Below, in pieces: positions 23,299 through 31,214 of a stretch of 36,306 nucleotides of DNA. The notes below the pieces were generated by a model. That model searched no databases. It saw only the letters and a list, made by a program, of their open reading frames with translations, and was not told the DNA's origin. A program made the position numbers and the translations under genes. Within the stretch, counting starts at the first letter, position 1. Each line of letters opens with the position of its first letter. Origin of the DNA: Bacteroidales bacterium. GTDB lineage: Bacteria > Bacteroidota > Bacteroidia > Bacteroidales > UBA932. Where the stretch lies: positions 1 to 36,306 of the forward strand of contig JAKSKC010000003.1 in the NCBI GenBank assembly GCA_024401945.1. The letters run 5' to 3'.

Positions 23299-26200
23299 AG
23301 AATGTAAGTCTGATACCTCCCATCAGCAGGCGCTGCTGAGGATAATAACCGTTGTTCACTCCAGGTGATTCCGGATCGATTCCCTCCGGAAGACCATCGA
23401 TTGTAAAGAGGTTCTGTCCCTCGACGAAGATCCTGAAAGCCTCTATCCTGATCTTTTCAGTCCACTTCTTCGGGAAAGTGTAACCCAGCTGGGCTGTCTT
23501 GAGCCTGACGTACTTGCCGTCACGTATCCAGAATGTACTGCTCAGACCGTTGTCTCCTCCGTGACTCACCGTACTGAGGGTGAGACGAGGGAAGGTACCG
23601 TTCTTGTTGTACTCGCTGTAGGCGTTCTGTACAAGGAACAGAGGTGAGTTTCCACCCTCCTTGAAAGACTGTGTCCAGATGGTGTTGTCATCATATCCGT
23701 TGTAGTATGTTCCGGTGAGGGATACGTCGAAGAGGGCGCCTCCCGTGAACTGGGCGTTGAAGTCGATGCCGTTCCAGTTGAGGTTGAAGTTCAGACCGAA
23801 GGTAAGCTGAGGACGGTTGGAACGTCCGAAGTATCCCTTGTCATCCTCGTCTATCTTGCCGTCTCCGTTGAGATCCTTGTACTTGATGTCTCCCACGTTA
23901 GGACGTGTTCCGAACCAGGCGCTGTTGTCAATCTCCTCCTCGCTCCGGTACAGACCCTCGGCCTGCCAGCAGAGTATGCTTCCGTAAGTGGTTCCCACCA
24001 CCTTGCGGTAATCCACGATGTTCGGCTCGTCATTGTAAACAAGCCAGCGGGTGTGTGAATAAGTCGCACTCGCGGAGATGTCATAGTAGAACGGCTTGCC
24101 TCCGAGGTCGACGTGGTTGCGGTGAGTCACCAGGATGTCTATACCCTTGGCGTCGATGGCGTTCTTGTTGACCCAGGTAGGATAATAGCCTCCCATCGAG
24201 CTCGGGTATCCGGTGCTCTGGTAGGTAAGCATATCGTAAGTGTAGTTGTAGAAGGCGTCAACCTCCAGTCCCAGCAGTCCGTTCCACATCGTGAGGTCGA
24301 ATCCGCCGTTCCAGCTGAGAGTCTTCTCCCAGGTGAGGTCGGTGTTCGGAATACCTGAAGTGTAGTAGGCCGGAACTATCTGCGTGGCTCCGTTGAGAAG
24401 ACCGTACGCAACGTTGGAACCGTACTGGCTGTAGGTGCTGAGGAACATATATTCGCTGACGCTGTCGTTTCCGAGCAGACCGACACTGCCGCGGATCTTG
24501 AGGTCGTCGATGCAGTTCACGTCGCTCATGAAGTTCTCCTTGGACATACGCCATCCCAGAGAAGCTGAAGGGAAGAATCCCCAGCGGGTCTTGGTCATTC
24601 CAGCAAACTTGTAGGAACCGTCATAACGTCCGGTGAACTCGGCCAGGTACTTCTCGTCGTAATCATATTTGAGACGGAATACGTAACCTGCGCTTCTGGA
24701 TGCGCTGCTCCAGCCCGAAACCGGACTGTTCGTAGGGACTCCGTTGCTCAGTTCAGGAAGGGATGAGAACGGAAGGTTCTTGACATAGGCGGCGAGCCCG
24801 TTACCCTTGTACTGACGGAGCTCGACAAGGGCGAGGGCGTCTATGTTGTTCTTTCCGAAACTGTTGGTGTAACTCAGGCCGGCCTGTCCGACAATCTGCT
24901 CGGAATAGGTGCTGCCTTCGCCGAGGTTGGTGACATTGTCGGAAACGTGAGGGTTGTCGCTGCGCTGCACCCATACCCATTCATCGCCGCTCTTGATGTG
25001 ACTCATCATCGTGTACGGTGTGCTGAGGTTCTTGTTGTATGAGTTGGAGTAGCTGTACGAACCTGAAAGCTTCGCTGCAAGCCCCTTGAGGAACGGGAAG
25101 TTGTAGACAAGCTCGGCGTTGGCCGTCATCTGATATCCCCTTGTGAGCTTGTAGCCGGAGTCATAGATCGCCGCCAGCGGGCTGACCAGGAACGACTGGT
25201 TGTTCTGAACGGCTCCGGTATAGTATCCTTCATACCTTTCAGGAAGATAAGGATGCATCTGGATCGCCTGCCTGGCGATACTGAACCATCCGGCCTCCGT
25301 ACCGCCGTCGGAATCGGATCCTCCGGAAAGGTATGCAGGCGTGGTCCTGGTGCTGACAACCCCGCTCAGACCTATCTTGAAGTCGAGGTTCCTGCCGATC
25401 GTCCCTTCGATATTGGAGCGGATGTTGAACCTGTCATAGTTGAAATTGTCTATGTTACCCTTCTGACCGAGATATCCCAGGGAAGTGAAGAACCTTGTCT
25501 TCTCCCCTCCTCCCTGCACTGTAACGTTGTGCTTCTGCGTGACACCGACACCGTATACCTTCTTGATATAGTCGATGTTGTCCCAGCCGTCGGCAGGGTC
25601 GCCGTTCTGCATCGCCGCTATGTTCTCCTGGGTGAAATATGGCACGTACTGGTCCGGAGAGGCGATCTCACCGTTGGCCAGCTGGTCCATCATCTGGGCC
25701 ACATTGTAGTAGTACGCATATTCGGGTCCGTTCATGAACTGCGGGAAATTGGCGTTCATTGAAGCTCCGACCGATCCGTTGTAGGTGATCCTGGTTTCTC
25801 CCTTGTCACCCTTCTTGGTCGTGATGATTATCACACCTCCGGCGGCCTGGAGACCGTATACCGCAGCGGACGCTCCGTCCTTGAGGACAGAAACGCTCTC
25901 GATATCAGCAGGGTCTATGTCATTGATGTTGTCGACTGGGAAACCGTCCACAACATAGGCGACACCGTAAACCGATCCGCGGATTCTGAGCGAGGCCTGG
26001 TCGAGACCCGGCTCTCCTGACTCCTGAACGGATGAGATTCCCGGCAGACGGCCGGCAAGAACCTGGGATACGTTGGTTGACGGAGCCTTGAGAAGCTCGT
26101 CTCCCTTGATAACGGATACCGCGCTGGTAAGCGAGCTCTTCTTCTGGGTACCGTAACCTACCACAACCACATCATCGAGGAAGAGATTGTCCTCCTCCAT

Positions 26201-26476
26201 CACGACGTTGTGCTCGCCGGTACCGTTATATTTCCAGCTCACTGTGGTAAGACCGATGCAGGTGTACTCGATCATCGCACCGTCCGGGACTGAAATGACG
26301 TACTTGCCGGATGCATCCGTCATCGTTCCGTTGGTTGTTCCTGAAACGATTACCGTCACACCGGCAAGCGGCTCCCCATTGGAGTCCTTCACTGTTCCCT
26401 TGAGGCTGTGCTGGGCCATTGCAAGCGTGCAGCACAGGAAAAGGGACAGGAAAATTCCGGTTATTTTCTTAAGCAT
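23297..26476 (-). CDS. SusC/RagA-family TonB-dependent outer-membrane transporter
   Basis: A 1059-residue protein with a signal peptide ending AMAQ (about 22). A carboxypeptidase-regulatory-like beta-sandwich spans about 24-97 (LKGTVKDSNGEPLAGVTVIV, TDASGKYVISVPDG), with a TonB-box segment at 101-113 (DDVVVVGYGTQKK). The plug domain contains VLAGRLPGISSVQESGEPG, YVVDGFPVDNI and IESVSVLKDGASAAVYG. The 22-strand barrel ends in GGIRLTF with the terminal Phe. There is no STN domain, so signalling to an anti-sigma factor is not expected; regulation more likely comes from the divergent ROK protein. It imports oligosaccharides together with the adjacent SusD. It begins 11 bases after the first GHL10-like gene. 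Confidence 0.96.
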   Translation of the reverse strand: MLKKITGIFLSLFLCCTLAMAQHSLKGTVKDSNGEPLAGVTVIVSGTTNGTMTDASGKYVISVPDGAMIEYTCIGLTTVSWKYNGTGEHNVVMEEDNLFLDDVVVVGYGTQKKSSLTSAVSVIKGDELLKAPSTNVSQVLAGRLPGISSVQESGEPGLDQASLRIRGSVYGVAYVVDGFPVDNINDIDPADIESVSVLKDGASAAVYGLQAAGGVIIITTKKGDKGETRITYNGSVGASMNANFPQFMNGPEYAYYYNVAQMMDQLANGEIASPDQYVPYFTQENIAAMQNGDPADGWDNIDYIKKVYGVGVTQKHNVTVQGGGEKTRFFTSLGYLGQKGNIDNFNYDRFNIRSNIEGTIGRNLDFKIGLSGVVSTRTTPAYLSGGSDSDGGTEAGWFSIARQAIQMHPYLPERYEGYYTGAVQNNQSFLVSPLAAIYDSGYKLTRGYQMTANAELVYNFPFLKGLAAKLSGSYSYSNSYNKNLSTPYTMMSHIKSGDEWVWVQRSDNPHVSDNVTNLGEGSTYSEQIVGQAGLSYTNSFGKNNIDALALVELRQYKGNGLAAYVKNLPFSSLPELSNGVPTNSPVSGWSSASRSAGYVFRLKYDYDEKYLAEFTGRYDGSYKFAGMTKTRWGFFPSASLGWRMSKENFMSDVNCIDDLKIRGSVGLLGNDSVSEYMFLSTYSQYGSNVAYGLLNGATQIVPAYYTSGIPNTDLTWEKTLSWNGGFDLTMWNGLLGLEVDAFYNYTYDMLTYQSTGYPSSMGGYYPTWVNKNAIDAKGIDILVTHRNHVDLGGKPFYYDISASATYSHTRWLVYNDEPNIVDYRKVVGTTYGSILCWQAEGLYRSEEEIDNSAWFGTRPNVGDIKYKDLNGDGKIDEDDKGYFGRSNRPQLTFGLNFNLNWNGIDFNAQFTGGALFDVSLTGTYYNGYDDNTIWTQSFKEGGNSPLFLVQNAYSEYNKNGTFPRLTLSTVSHGGDNGLSSTFWIRDGKYVRLKTAQLGYTFPKKWTEKIRIEAFRIFVEGQNLFTIDGLPEGIDPESPGVNNGYYPQQRLLMGGIRLTF

Positions 26477-26487
26477 AGTTTATAGTA

Positions 26488-27801
26488 TTATTTGATTTGT
26501 TTGCTTTCTCTCATAGCAGCTTCCAGGTCCCCCCAGAGCTGATGCTTGTTCAGGTGACTGATGTCGAAGACCATCACTCCACCCGTTGATTTCAGGGCCT
26601 GAACCACCGCAGGAGCGAATTTTTCCATCTCCCCGAGATACTGTTCGACGTATATGGAACCTACTACAGGGACCACCCCGCAGGTGATTTTCTTCGCCAG
26701 TTCGGCGCCTCCCTCGACACTGTAGCAGTAGGTGAGGTCGAGCTTGAGGCCGGCTTCCGAACTCTGACCCTTGATTCCGGTCGCCCTGTCCACATCCTCC
26801 TTGGTTATGTAGGAATAGTACAGACCTGTCATATACACATCCAGAAGCTCCGCATAGGCCGCATTCCTGTACTCAGGTGTGGCCCAGTCGAAATCCACCG
26901 AAGGGTCGTACTGCCTGGAAGCCCAGTTCACGCCGAGCTGGTTGTAGGTCGGATACCAGGCTCCGGTGTAGTCACCTATCTGCAGGGCGGGGTTGATGGC
27001 CTTGAGCTCATTGTGTGTCCTCTCCACGAAATCGTGTATGACCATAGCCCTCCACTCGCACCATTTGTTGAAATATCTGCCGGGCACACATTCGGAACGC
27101 AGGTTGCCGTCGGCGTCATACCAGCTGAGGATATCCTCCGGGAAATTTTCAACCGTGATTCCGGAATACTCCTCGAAAAGCTGTTTCGAGAGTTCGCTGA
27201 AATCGGAGGTTATGCCGTCGAAACGGACGCGGTCGAAGATGAGTCCGTCACATTCTGGATACTTGCCGACGAATTCCTTCAGGATGTCAAGTTCATAATC
27301 CTGAACCTGCGGATCCGCCGCATTGAGCATACCGTTGTAGTTGGTCTTTATCTCACTTATAGGAACGAGCTGTCCCTTGTCGTAGCAGACGCTCTGCCAC
27401 TCCGGATGCCCGTCATATATTATCCCGCGGTTCATGAAATTATGTCCTCCGCAGAATACGTTCAGGCTCGCGAACACATTCATTCCCAGCTCGTGTCCGT
27501 ATTCGATGAAATATCCCATCATATCGTAGTCCTGCGGCCTTTCAACACCGTCGAAAGGACTCATATATGGAGCTATGTCACTGTCGTACAGGACCTCTCC
27601 CATTATGGACTTCACGTCCACGACCACATTCCCGAAACCCAGGGACTTCACTTTCCCGAGATAGAATCTGATGGAATCGGGATTGGACAGGACGGCGTAA
27701 TTGGCCTCACAGTCGAACCACATATAATTGCGGTCCGGGGTCTTCTGCGTGCAGGCGCCAAGGGCGAGCACCGCAGCCAGCGTCAGGATGAGATTCTTCA
27801 T
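26488..27801 (-). CDS. GHL10-like lipoprotein, putative glycoside hydrolase
   Basis: A 437-residue lipoprotein (MKNLILTLAAVLALGAC, Cys17) with almost no linker before the catalytic-type barrel. GHL10-like features are YMWFDCEANY, VKSLGFGNVVVDVKSIMGEV, YGHELGMNVFASLNVF, CDGLIFDRVRFDG with Asp190-Arg191 as a candidate active-site pair, and IGDYTGAWYPTYNQLGVNW. The last motif is also present in the second GHL10-like protein of the locus (VGAWYSTYYTSGVNW), which marks them as paralogues. Absence of a long linker suggests a position close to the membrane, perhaps periplasmic, acting on oligosaccharides imported by SusCD. The start forms a TAATG overlap with the epimerase stop. No characterised substrate is known to me for this subgroup. 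Confidence 0.82.
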   Translation of the reverse strand: MKNLILTLAAVLALGACTQKTPDRNYMWFDCEANYAVLSNPDSIRFYLGKVKSLGFGNVVVDVKSIMGEVLYDSDIAPYMSPFDGVERPQDYDMMGYFIEYGHELGMNVFASLNVFCGGHNFMNRGIIYDGHPEWQSVCYDKGQLVPISEIKTNYNGMLNAADPQVQDYELDILKEFVGKYPECDGLIFDRVRFDGITSDFSELSKQLFEEYSGITVENFPEDILSWYDADGNLRSECVPGRYFNKWCEWRAMVIHDFVERTHNELKAINPALQIGDYTGAWYPTYNQLGVNWASRQYDPSVDFDWATPEYRNAAYAELLDVYMTGLYYSYITKEDVDRATGIKGQSSEAGLKLDLTYCYSVEGGAELAKKITCGVVPVVGSIYVEQYLGEMEKFAPAVVQALKSTGGVMVFDISHLNKHQLWGDLEAAMRESKQIK

Positions 27802-28976
27802 TATGAAAGCGTTTCAAGTATCTGCCAGATCTGATAGAGTCCTCTCGGAACGTGGAAGCATCCCTTCCATTTTCCTCCCTTGAGCGGAAGCAGAACCTCT
27901 CCCCTGCGGTTGAGATATCCGTACCATTCAGGATATTCGCTGTCCTTGAAATGCTTCCACATATAGTCGTTGAGCTTCTCGAACCATTCCAGACACTTTT
28001 CGTTGCCGGTCAGCTGATAACCCTTGATCATAGCTATGCTTGATTCCAGATGGACCCACCACAGTTTCTGGTCCCACTCGAGCTCCTGCGTAGGATAACC
28101 CTTGCGGTCCATGAAATAGAATATTCCGCCATATTCCTTGTCCCAGCCATACTCGATGACACTGAGCGAGATCTCCACCGCCTTCTCTATGAGGGCCTTG
28201 TCGCCGCGGCGGATACCGATGTTCATAAGGAACCACATGGCCTCGAGGTCGTGGCCGGGATTCACTCTCCGCCCCTCGAAACAGTCAAGGAGACTGCCGT
28301 CCGGAGCCAGATTCTCCATAATGACTCCTAGGTCAGGCTGGTAGAACACGTCCACTATTTCGTGGACGCTCTCGTCTATGGTCCTGTCTATGAGGGCGGG
28401 GTCGTTGATGATGTCCTCAACCTCAAGAGCCATGTTGCAGATTATCATAGGGAGCGCGAAATCCTTCATCGGACGTGTCCCGGGCACTATCTTGCACCAC
28501 TTGCCCTTCGGATTTGAACGGCGTTCGAGAATGCGGTCGAAGGTGGCTTTGGCTATTGCGGCATACTCCCCGCTTCCCGTTGCCTTTGCAAGCTGGGCGA
28601 ACGCCATACAGGCGAAAGTGTTGGAGAAGATATTGTACGGATAGACTATAGGCTTTCCCTCACGGGTTACGGAAAAATAGAAATCGTAATTCCCGTCGTG
28701 TCCGTATTTCTTGAGGAATTCTGCGCCCTGAACCGCTGCGTCAAGCCATTCCTGCTTCTTCTCCAGATTGTTGTAAAGCATCGCGAAAAGCCATACTTCC
28801 CTGCCCTGCAGCCAGATGAACTTGTCAGTATCGAACACGCTTCCATCCCTGTTCAGACACGAGAAATATCCTCCGAACTCCTTATCCTGCGATTTTTCCA
28901 GCCAGAAAGGGAGAACCTGCTCAAGCAGTTCCTTTCTGTACTGCTCCGCAAGCTTCTTGAAATCCATTTTTTCCAT
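27801..28976 (-). CDS. N-acylglucosamine 2-epimerase (renin-binding-protein type)
   Basis: A 391-residue cytoplasmic (alpha/alpha)6-barrel protein with no signal peptide. Matching segments are FWLEKSQDKEFGGYF, FIWLQGREVWLFAMLYN, NPGHDLEAMWFLM, WDQKLWWVHLESSIAM and the C-terminal GGKWKGCFHVPRG. The KGCFHVPR ending is that of GlcNAc 2-epimerase/renin-binding proteins; cellobiose 2-epimerases have a different ending. The enzyme interconverts GlcNAc and ManNAc and needs ATP as an effector in known members. As first gene of the SusCD locus it implies that the imported glycan yields GlcNAc or ManNAc. The start may be M1 or M4. The divergent ROK gene begins 226 bases away. Confidence 0.9.
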   Translation of the reverse strand: MEKMDFKKLAEQYRKELLEQVLPFWLEKSQDKEFGGYFSCLNRDGSVFDTDKFIWLQGREVWLFAMLYNNLEKKQEWLDAAVQGAEFLKKYGHDGNYDFYFSVTREGKPIVYPYNIFSNTFACMAFAQLAKATGSGEYAAIAKATFDRILERRSNPKGKWCKIVPGTRPMKDFALPMIICNMALEVEDIINDPALIDRTIDESVHEIVDVFYQPDLGVIMENLAPDGSLLDCFEGRRVNPGHDLEAMWFLMNIGIRRGDKALIEKAVEISLSVIEYGWDKEYGGIFYFMDRKGYPTQELEWDQKLWWVHLESSIAMIKGYQLTGNEKCLEWFEKLNDYMWKHFKDSEYPEWYGYLNRRGEVLLPLKGGKWKGCFHVPRGLYQIWQILETLS

Positions 28977-29035
28977 CGTTTATTAATACAATATTCCTTT
29001 TTAACTCTCCAATATAAGAATCTTTCTTTTTTATT

Positions 29036-29186
29036 TTGATTTATTAAATCAATTTTATTTTTACTTTGTCATAATCATTCTGTATATCAATTACTTATGT
29101 TTTAATTTAACCCGTTTGCATAGATAAATCATTTTAAAAAGATTAATAGAATATTTGGCGTATTTAATAAAGTGTTTTAATTTTAC
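29036..29186. promoter_or_regulatory. A/T-rich divergent control region with palindrome and direct repeats
   Basis: The 226-base gap between the epimerase and ROK genes is strongly A/T-rich. It holds a perfect 7-bp palindrome, TTGATTT-ATT-AAATCAA (29036-29052 region), and two copies of GTTTTAATTTnAC at 29099-29111 and 29174-29186, 75 bases apart and differing at one position. The second copy covers the predicted -7 element of the ROK gene. These are candidate operators for the ROK protein; none is proven. I found no convincing consensus promoter for the epimerase side. Confidence 0.4.
29154..29185 (+). promoter_or_regulatory. Candidate promoter of the ROK gene
   Basis: TTTG (29154-29157), a 20-base spacer and TAATTTTA (29178-29185), one mismatch from TAnnTTTG, would start transcription near 29192, about 11 bases before the ATG at 29203. 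The very short leader and the mismatch keep confidence moderate. Confidence 0.45.
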
Positions 29187-29202
29187 AGAAATCGGATGCA
29201 GA

Positions 29203-30369
29203 ATGATTGAAAAGACCATACTTCGGGAACTGTGCGTGAGCGACGGAATCTCCATCGCGGAAATAGCCCGCAACACCGGGACAAGCGTTCCTACCGTCAC
29301 CAAATACCTCGAGCGGCTCGGATGCAAGGGGATGGTGGAAAGTTGCGGAAGGACAGTGACATCGCACGGCAGGCAGCCCAACCTGTTCAAGGTGCACAGC
29401 GACAGCGCCTACTTCCTGGGAGTGGACCCAAAACACGACACCCTGATGCTGGCCCTGATGGACATTTCGGGCAAAACTGTTTCCGAGCGTCAGGAAAAGC
29501 TTGATTTCGCAAACACCCCGGAAATGATGGAAACCGTCTGCAGCGAATGCGAAAGGTTCATATCCGATTCCGGAATCGACCGAAGGAGGATCCATTCGGC
29601 TGCATTCAACATCTCGGGACGGGTGAATCCGGAGACCGGAGACAGTCATTCCATCTTCAATTTCGAGAACGATGACCGGCCTCTCGGGGAGACACTGTCC
29701 GCCAGACTGGGGTTCAAGGTGCTGATAGACAACGATACAAGGCTGATGGCATACGCAGACCTGATGAGCAGGGACAAAATGAGTGACTTCAGGAACTACC
29801 TGTTCATCAATATGGGATGGGGAATCGGGCTCAGCATAATCATAAACGGCAGCATATACTACGGGATGAACGGTTTCAGCGGAGAATTCGGGCATACCTA
29901 CGTGTACGACAACGAGATAATGTGCCATTGCGGCAAAAAGGGATGTCTCGAGACTGAAGTATCCGGAAGGGCGATCTGCAGCCATCTTGCGGAGAGGGTC
30001 CGTGGCGGTGAGACATCGATTCTGGGAAAGAAGATCCGGAGAGGCGACCAACTGAGCGAGAATGACGTGATCCAGGCTGCGCTGCGCGATGACACACTTT
30101 CAATAGAGGTCATCGAAAAGGCGGGAGCGGAGCTGGGAAGGCAGATTGCGAATCTGATCAACATCTTCAATCCGGAGGCAGTGATCATCGGAGGGAGCAT
30201 GCAGGATGCGGGGGACTGTTTCATCGAACCGGTGAAGCTTGCGGTCCGCCGTTACTCGCTACGCCTGATGTCGCAGAACGTGGCCATACTCCCTTCCCTG
30301 CTCGGAGACAGGGGAGGATGCATAGGCGCGTGTCTGAAGGCACGTGACCGGATGCTTGAGGAAATCTGA
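29203..30369 (+). CDS. ROK-family transcriptional regulator (NagC/Mlc-like)
   Basis: A 388-residue protein from the ATG at 29203; a TTG at 29155 lies in the promoter region and was rejected. Residues about 1-60 form a winged helix-turn-helix (GISIAEIARNTGTSVPTVTK). The remainder is a ROK sugar-binding fold with ISGRVNPETG, VLIDNDTRLM, MGWGIGLSIIINGSIYYG, GFSGEFGH and the zinc motif CHCGKKGCLE. The N-terminal ATP-binding motif of ROK kinases (DxGGT type) is replaced by GVDPKHDTLML, so this is a regulator, not a sugar kinase. It is divergent from the epimerase/SusCD locus and most likely represses it in the absence of an amino-sugar ligand. Confidence 0.88.
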   Translation: MIEKTILRELCVSDGISIAEIARNTGTSVPTVTKYLERLGCKGMVESCGRTVTSHGRQPNLFKVHSDSAYFLGVDPKHDTLMLALMDISGKTVSERQEKLDFANTPEMMETVCSECERFISDSGIDRRRIHSAAFNISGRVNPETGDSHSIFNFENDDRPLGETLSARLGFKVLIDNDTRLMAYADLMSRDKMSDFRNYLFINMGWGIGLSIIINGSIYYGMNGFSGEFGHTYVYDNEIMCHCGKKGCLETEVSGRAICSHLAERVRGGETSILGKKIRRGDQLSENDVIQAALRDDTLSIEVIEKAGAELGRQIANLINIFNPEAVIIGGSMQDAGDCFIEPVKLAVRRYSLRLMSQNVAILPSLLGDRGGCIGACLKARDRMLEEI

Positions 30370-30390
30370 GCGTTTTATAATTAAAAACAC

Positions 30391-30398
30391 TATATTTG
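30391..30398 (+). promoter_or_regulatory. -7 promoter element of the aquaporin gene
   Basis: TATATTTG matches TAnnTTTG exactly, 32 bases before the ATG at 30431. No clear -33 TTTG is present at the normal spacing. It suggests the aquaporin is transcribed separately from the ROK gene. Confidence 0.5.
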
Positions 30399-30430
30399 CT
30401 TACGTACTACAACTAAAATCATTAATGGTT

Positions 30431-31135
30431 ATGAAAAAGTATTTTGCAGAATTCATCGGCACAATGGTGCTGACATTGCTCGGATGCGGTACAGCCGTAT
30501 TCGTAGGATGCGGTGAGCCTGCAGGCGTATTCGCCACAGCTGCCGCTTTCGGTCTCTCTGTAATCGCAATGGCCTACACCATCGGTGCCATCTCAGGATG
30601 CCACATCAATCCTGCCATCACCCTCGGTGTTGTACTCAGCAAGAGAATGAGCTGGAAGGACGCTTGCGGATACTGGGTAGGACAGTTCCTCGGAGGTATC
30701 GCCGGAGCTGCCATCCTCTTCTGGATCGTTTCCGCCACAGGTGCACAGGCTGCAATGGGTGACCCTGCAGGACTTGGAGCAAACGGCGTTGCCAATGCAG
30801 GCGGTGCCTGCGGTGCAGTCCTCGTAGAGATAATCGCCACATTCCTCTTCGTTCTCGTTGTTCTTGGAACGACTGACGAAAAGAAAGGTGCAGGCAACCT
30901 CGCCGGACTTGCAATCGGTCTCACCCTCATCCTCATCCACCTCGTATGCATCAACCTCACCGGAACATCAGTCAACCCTGCACGTTCATTCGGACCTGCA
31001 CTGTTCGTAGGCGGAGAGGCTCTCGCAAACGTCTGGGTATTCATCGTAGCTCCTCTCATCGGCGGTGCCATCGCAGCCGTTGTATGGAAGTGCCTTGCCT
31101 GCGAATGCAAGTGCTGCTGCAAGAAGGCTGAATAG
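30431..31135 (+). CDS. aqpZ: Aquaporin, AqpZ-like, with cysteine-rich C-terminus
   Basis: A 234-residue membrane channel starting MKKYFAEFIGT; an ATG two codons earlier (30425) is possible. It has six helices and two NPA boxes, GCHINPAITLG and GTSVNPARSFGPALF. The selectivity filter matches water-selective AqpZ: His in LIHLVCINLTGTS, with Thr and Arg at the AqpZ spacing (TSVNPAR). It should conduct water across the inner membrane. The C-terminal tail after the last helix, WKCLACECKCCCKKAE, contains six cysteines in thirteen residues, which is unusual for AqpZ and would face the cytoplasm. The gene has its own -7 element and a bidirectional terminator. Confidence 0.93.
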   Translation: MKKYFAEFIGTMVLTLLGCGTAVFVGCGEPAGVFATAAAFGLSVIAMAYTIGAISGCHINPAITLGVVLSKRMSWKDACGYWVGQFLGGIAGAAILFWIVSATGAQAAMGDPAGLGANGVANAGGACGAVLVEIIATFLFVLVVLGTTDEKKGAGNLAGLAIGLTLILIHLVCINLTGTSVNPARSFGPALFVGGEALANVWVFIVAPLIGGAIAAVVWKCLACECKCCCKKAE

Positions 31136-31160
31136 TCCCTGTCACGCGGAAGCGTAAAAC

Positions 31161-31191
31161 AATAAGGCGACCGGAAACCGGCCGCCTTATT
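31161..31191. terminator. Bidirectional Rho-independent terminator
   Basis: AATAAGGCG (31161-31169) pairs with CGCCTTATT (31183-31191), and CCGG-AAA-CCGG forms the top after one A-C mismatch. It lies between the aquaporin stop and the convergent dipeptidase stop and has T-rich sequence on both exits (TTATTTG on plus, ATTGTTTT on minus). Confidence 0.8.
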
Positions 31192-31214
31192 TGTGTAAAG
31201 ACGCAGTTATACGT

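Noticed and set aside
27801..28976. Cellobiose 2-epimerase
   Set aside because: The KGCFHVPR ending is that of GlcNAc 2-epimerase/renin-binding proteins, not of cellobiose epimerases.
29155..30369. ROK protein as a sugar kinase supplying NagA
   Set aside because: The N-terminal helix-turn-helix is present and the ATP-binding DxGGT motif is lost, so regulator is the better call; the window has no amino-sugar kinase.
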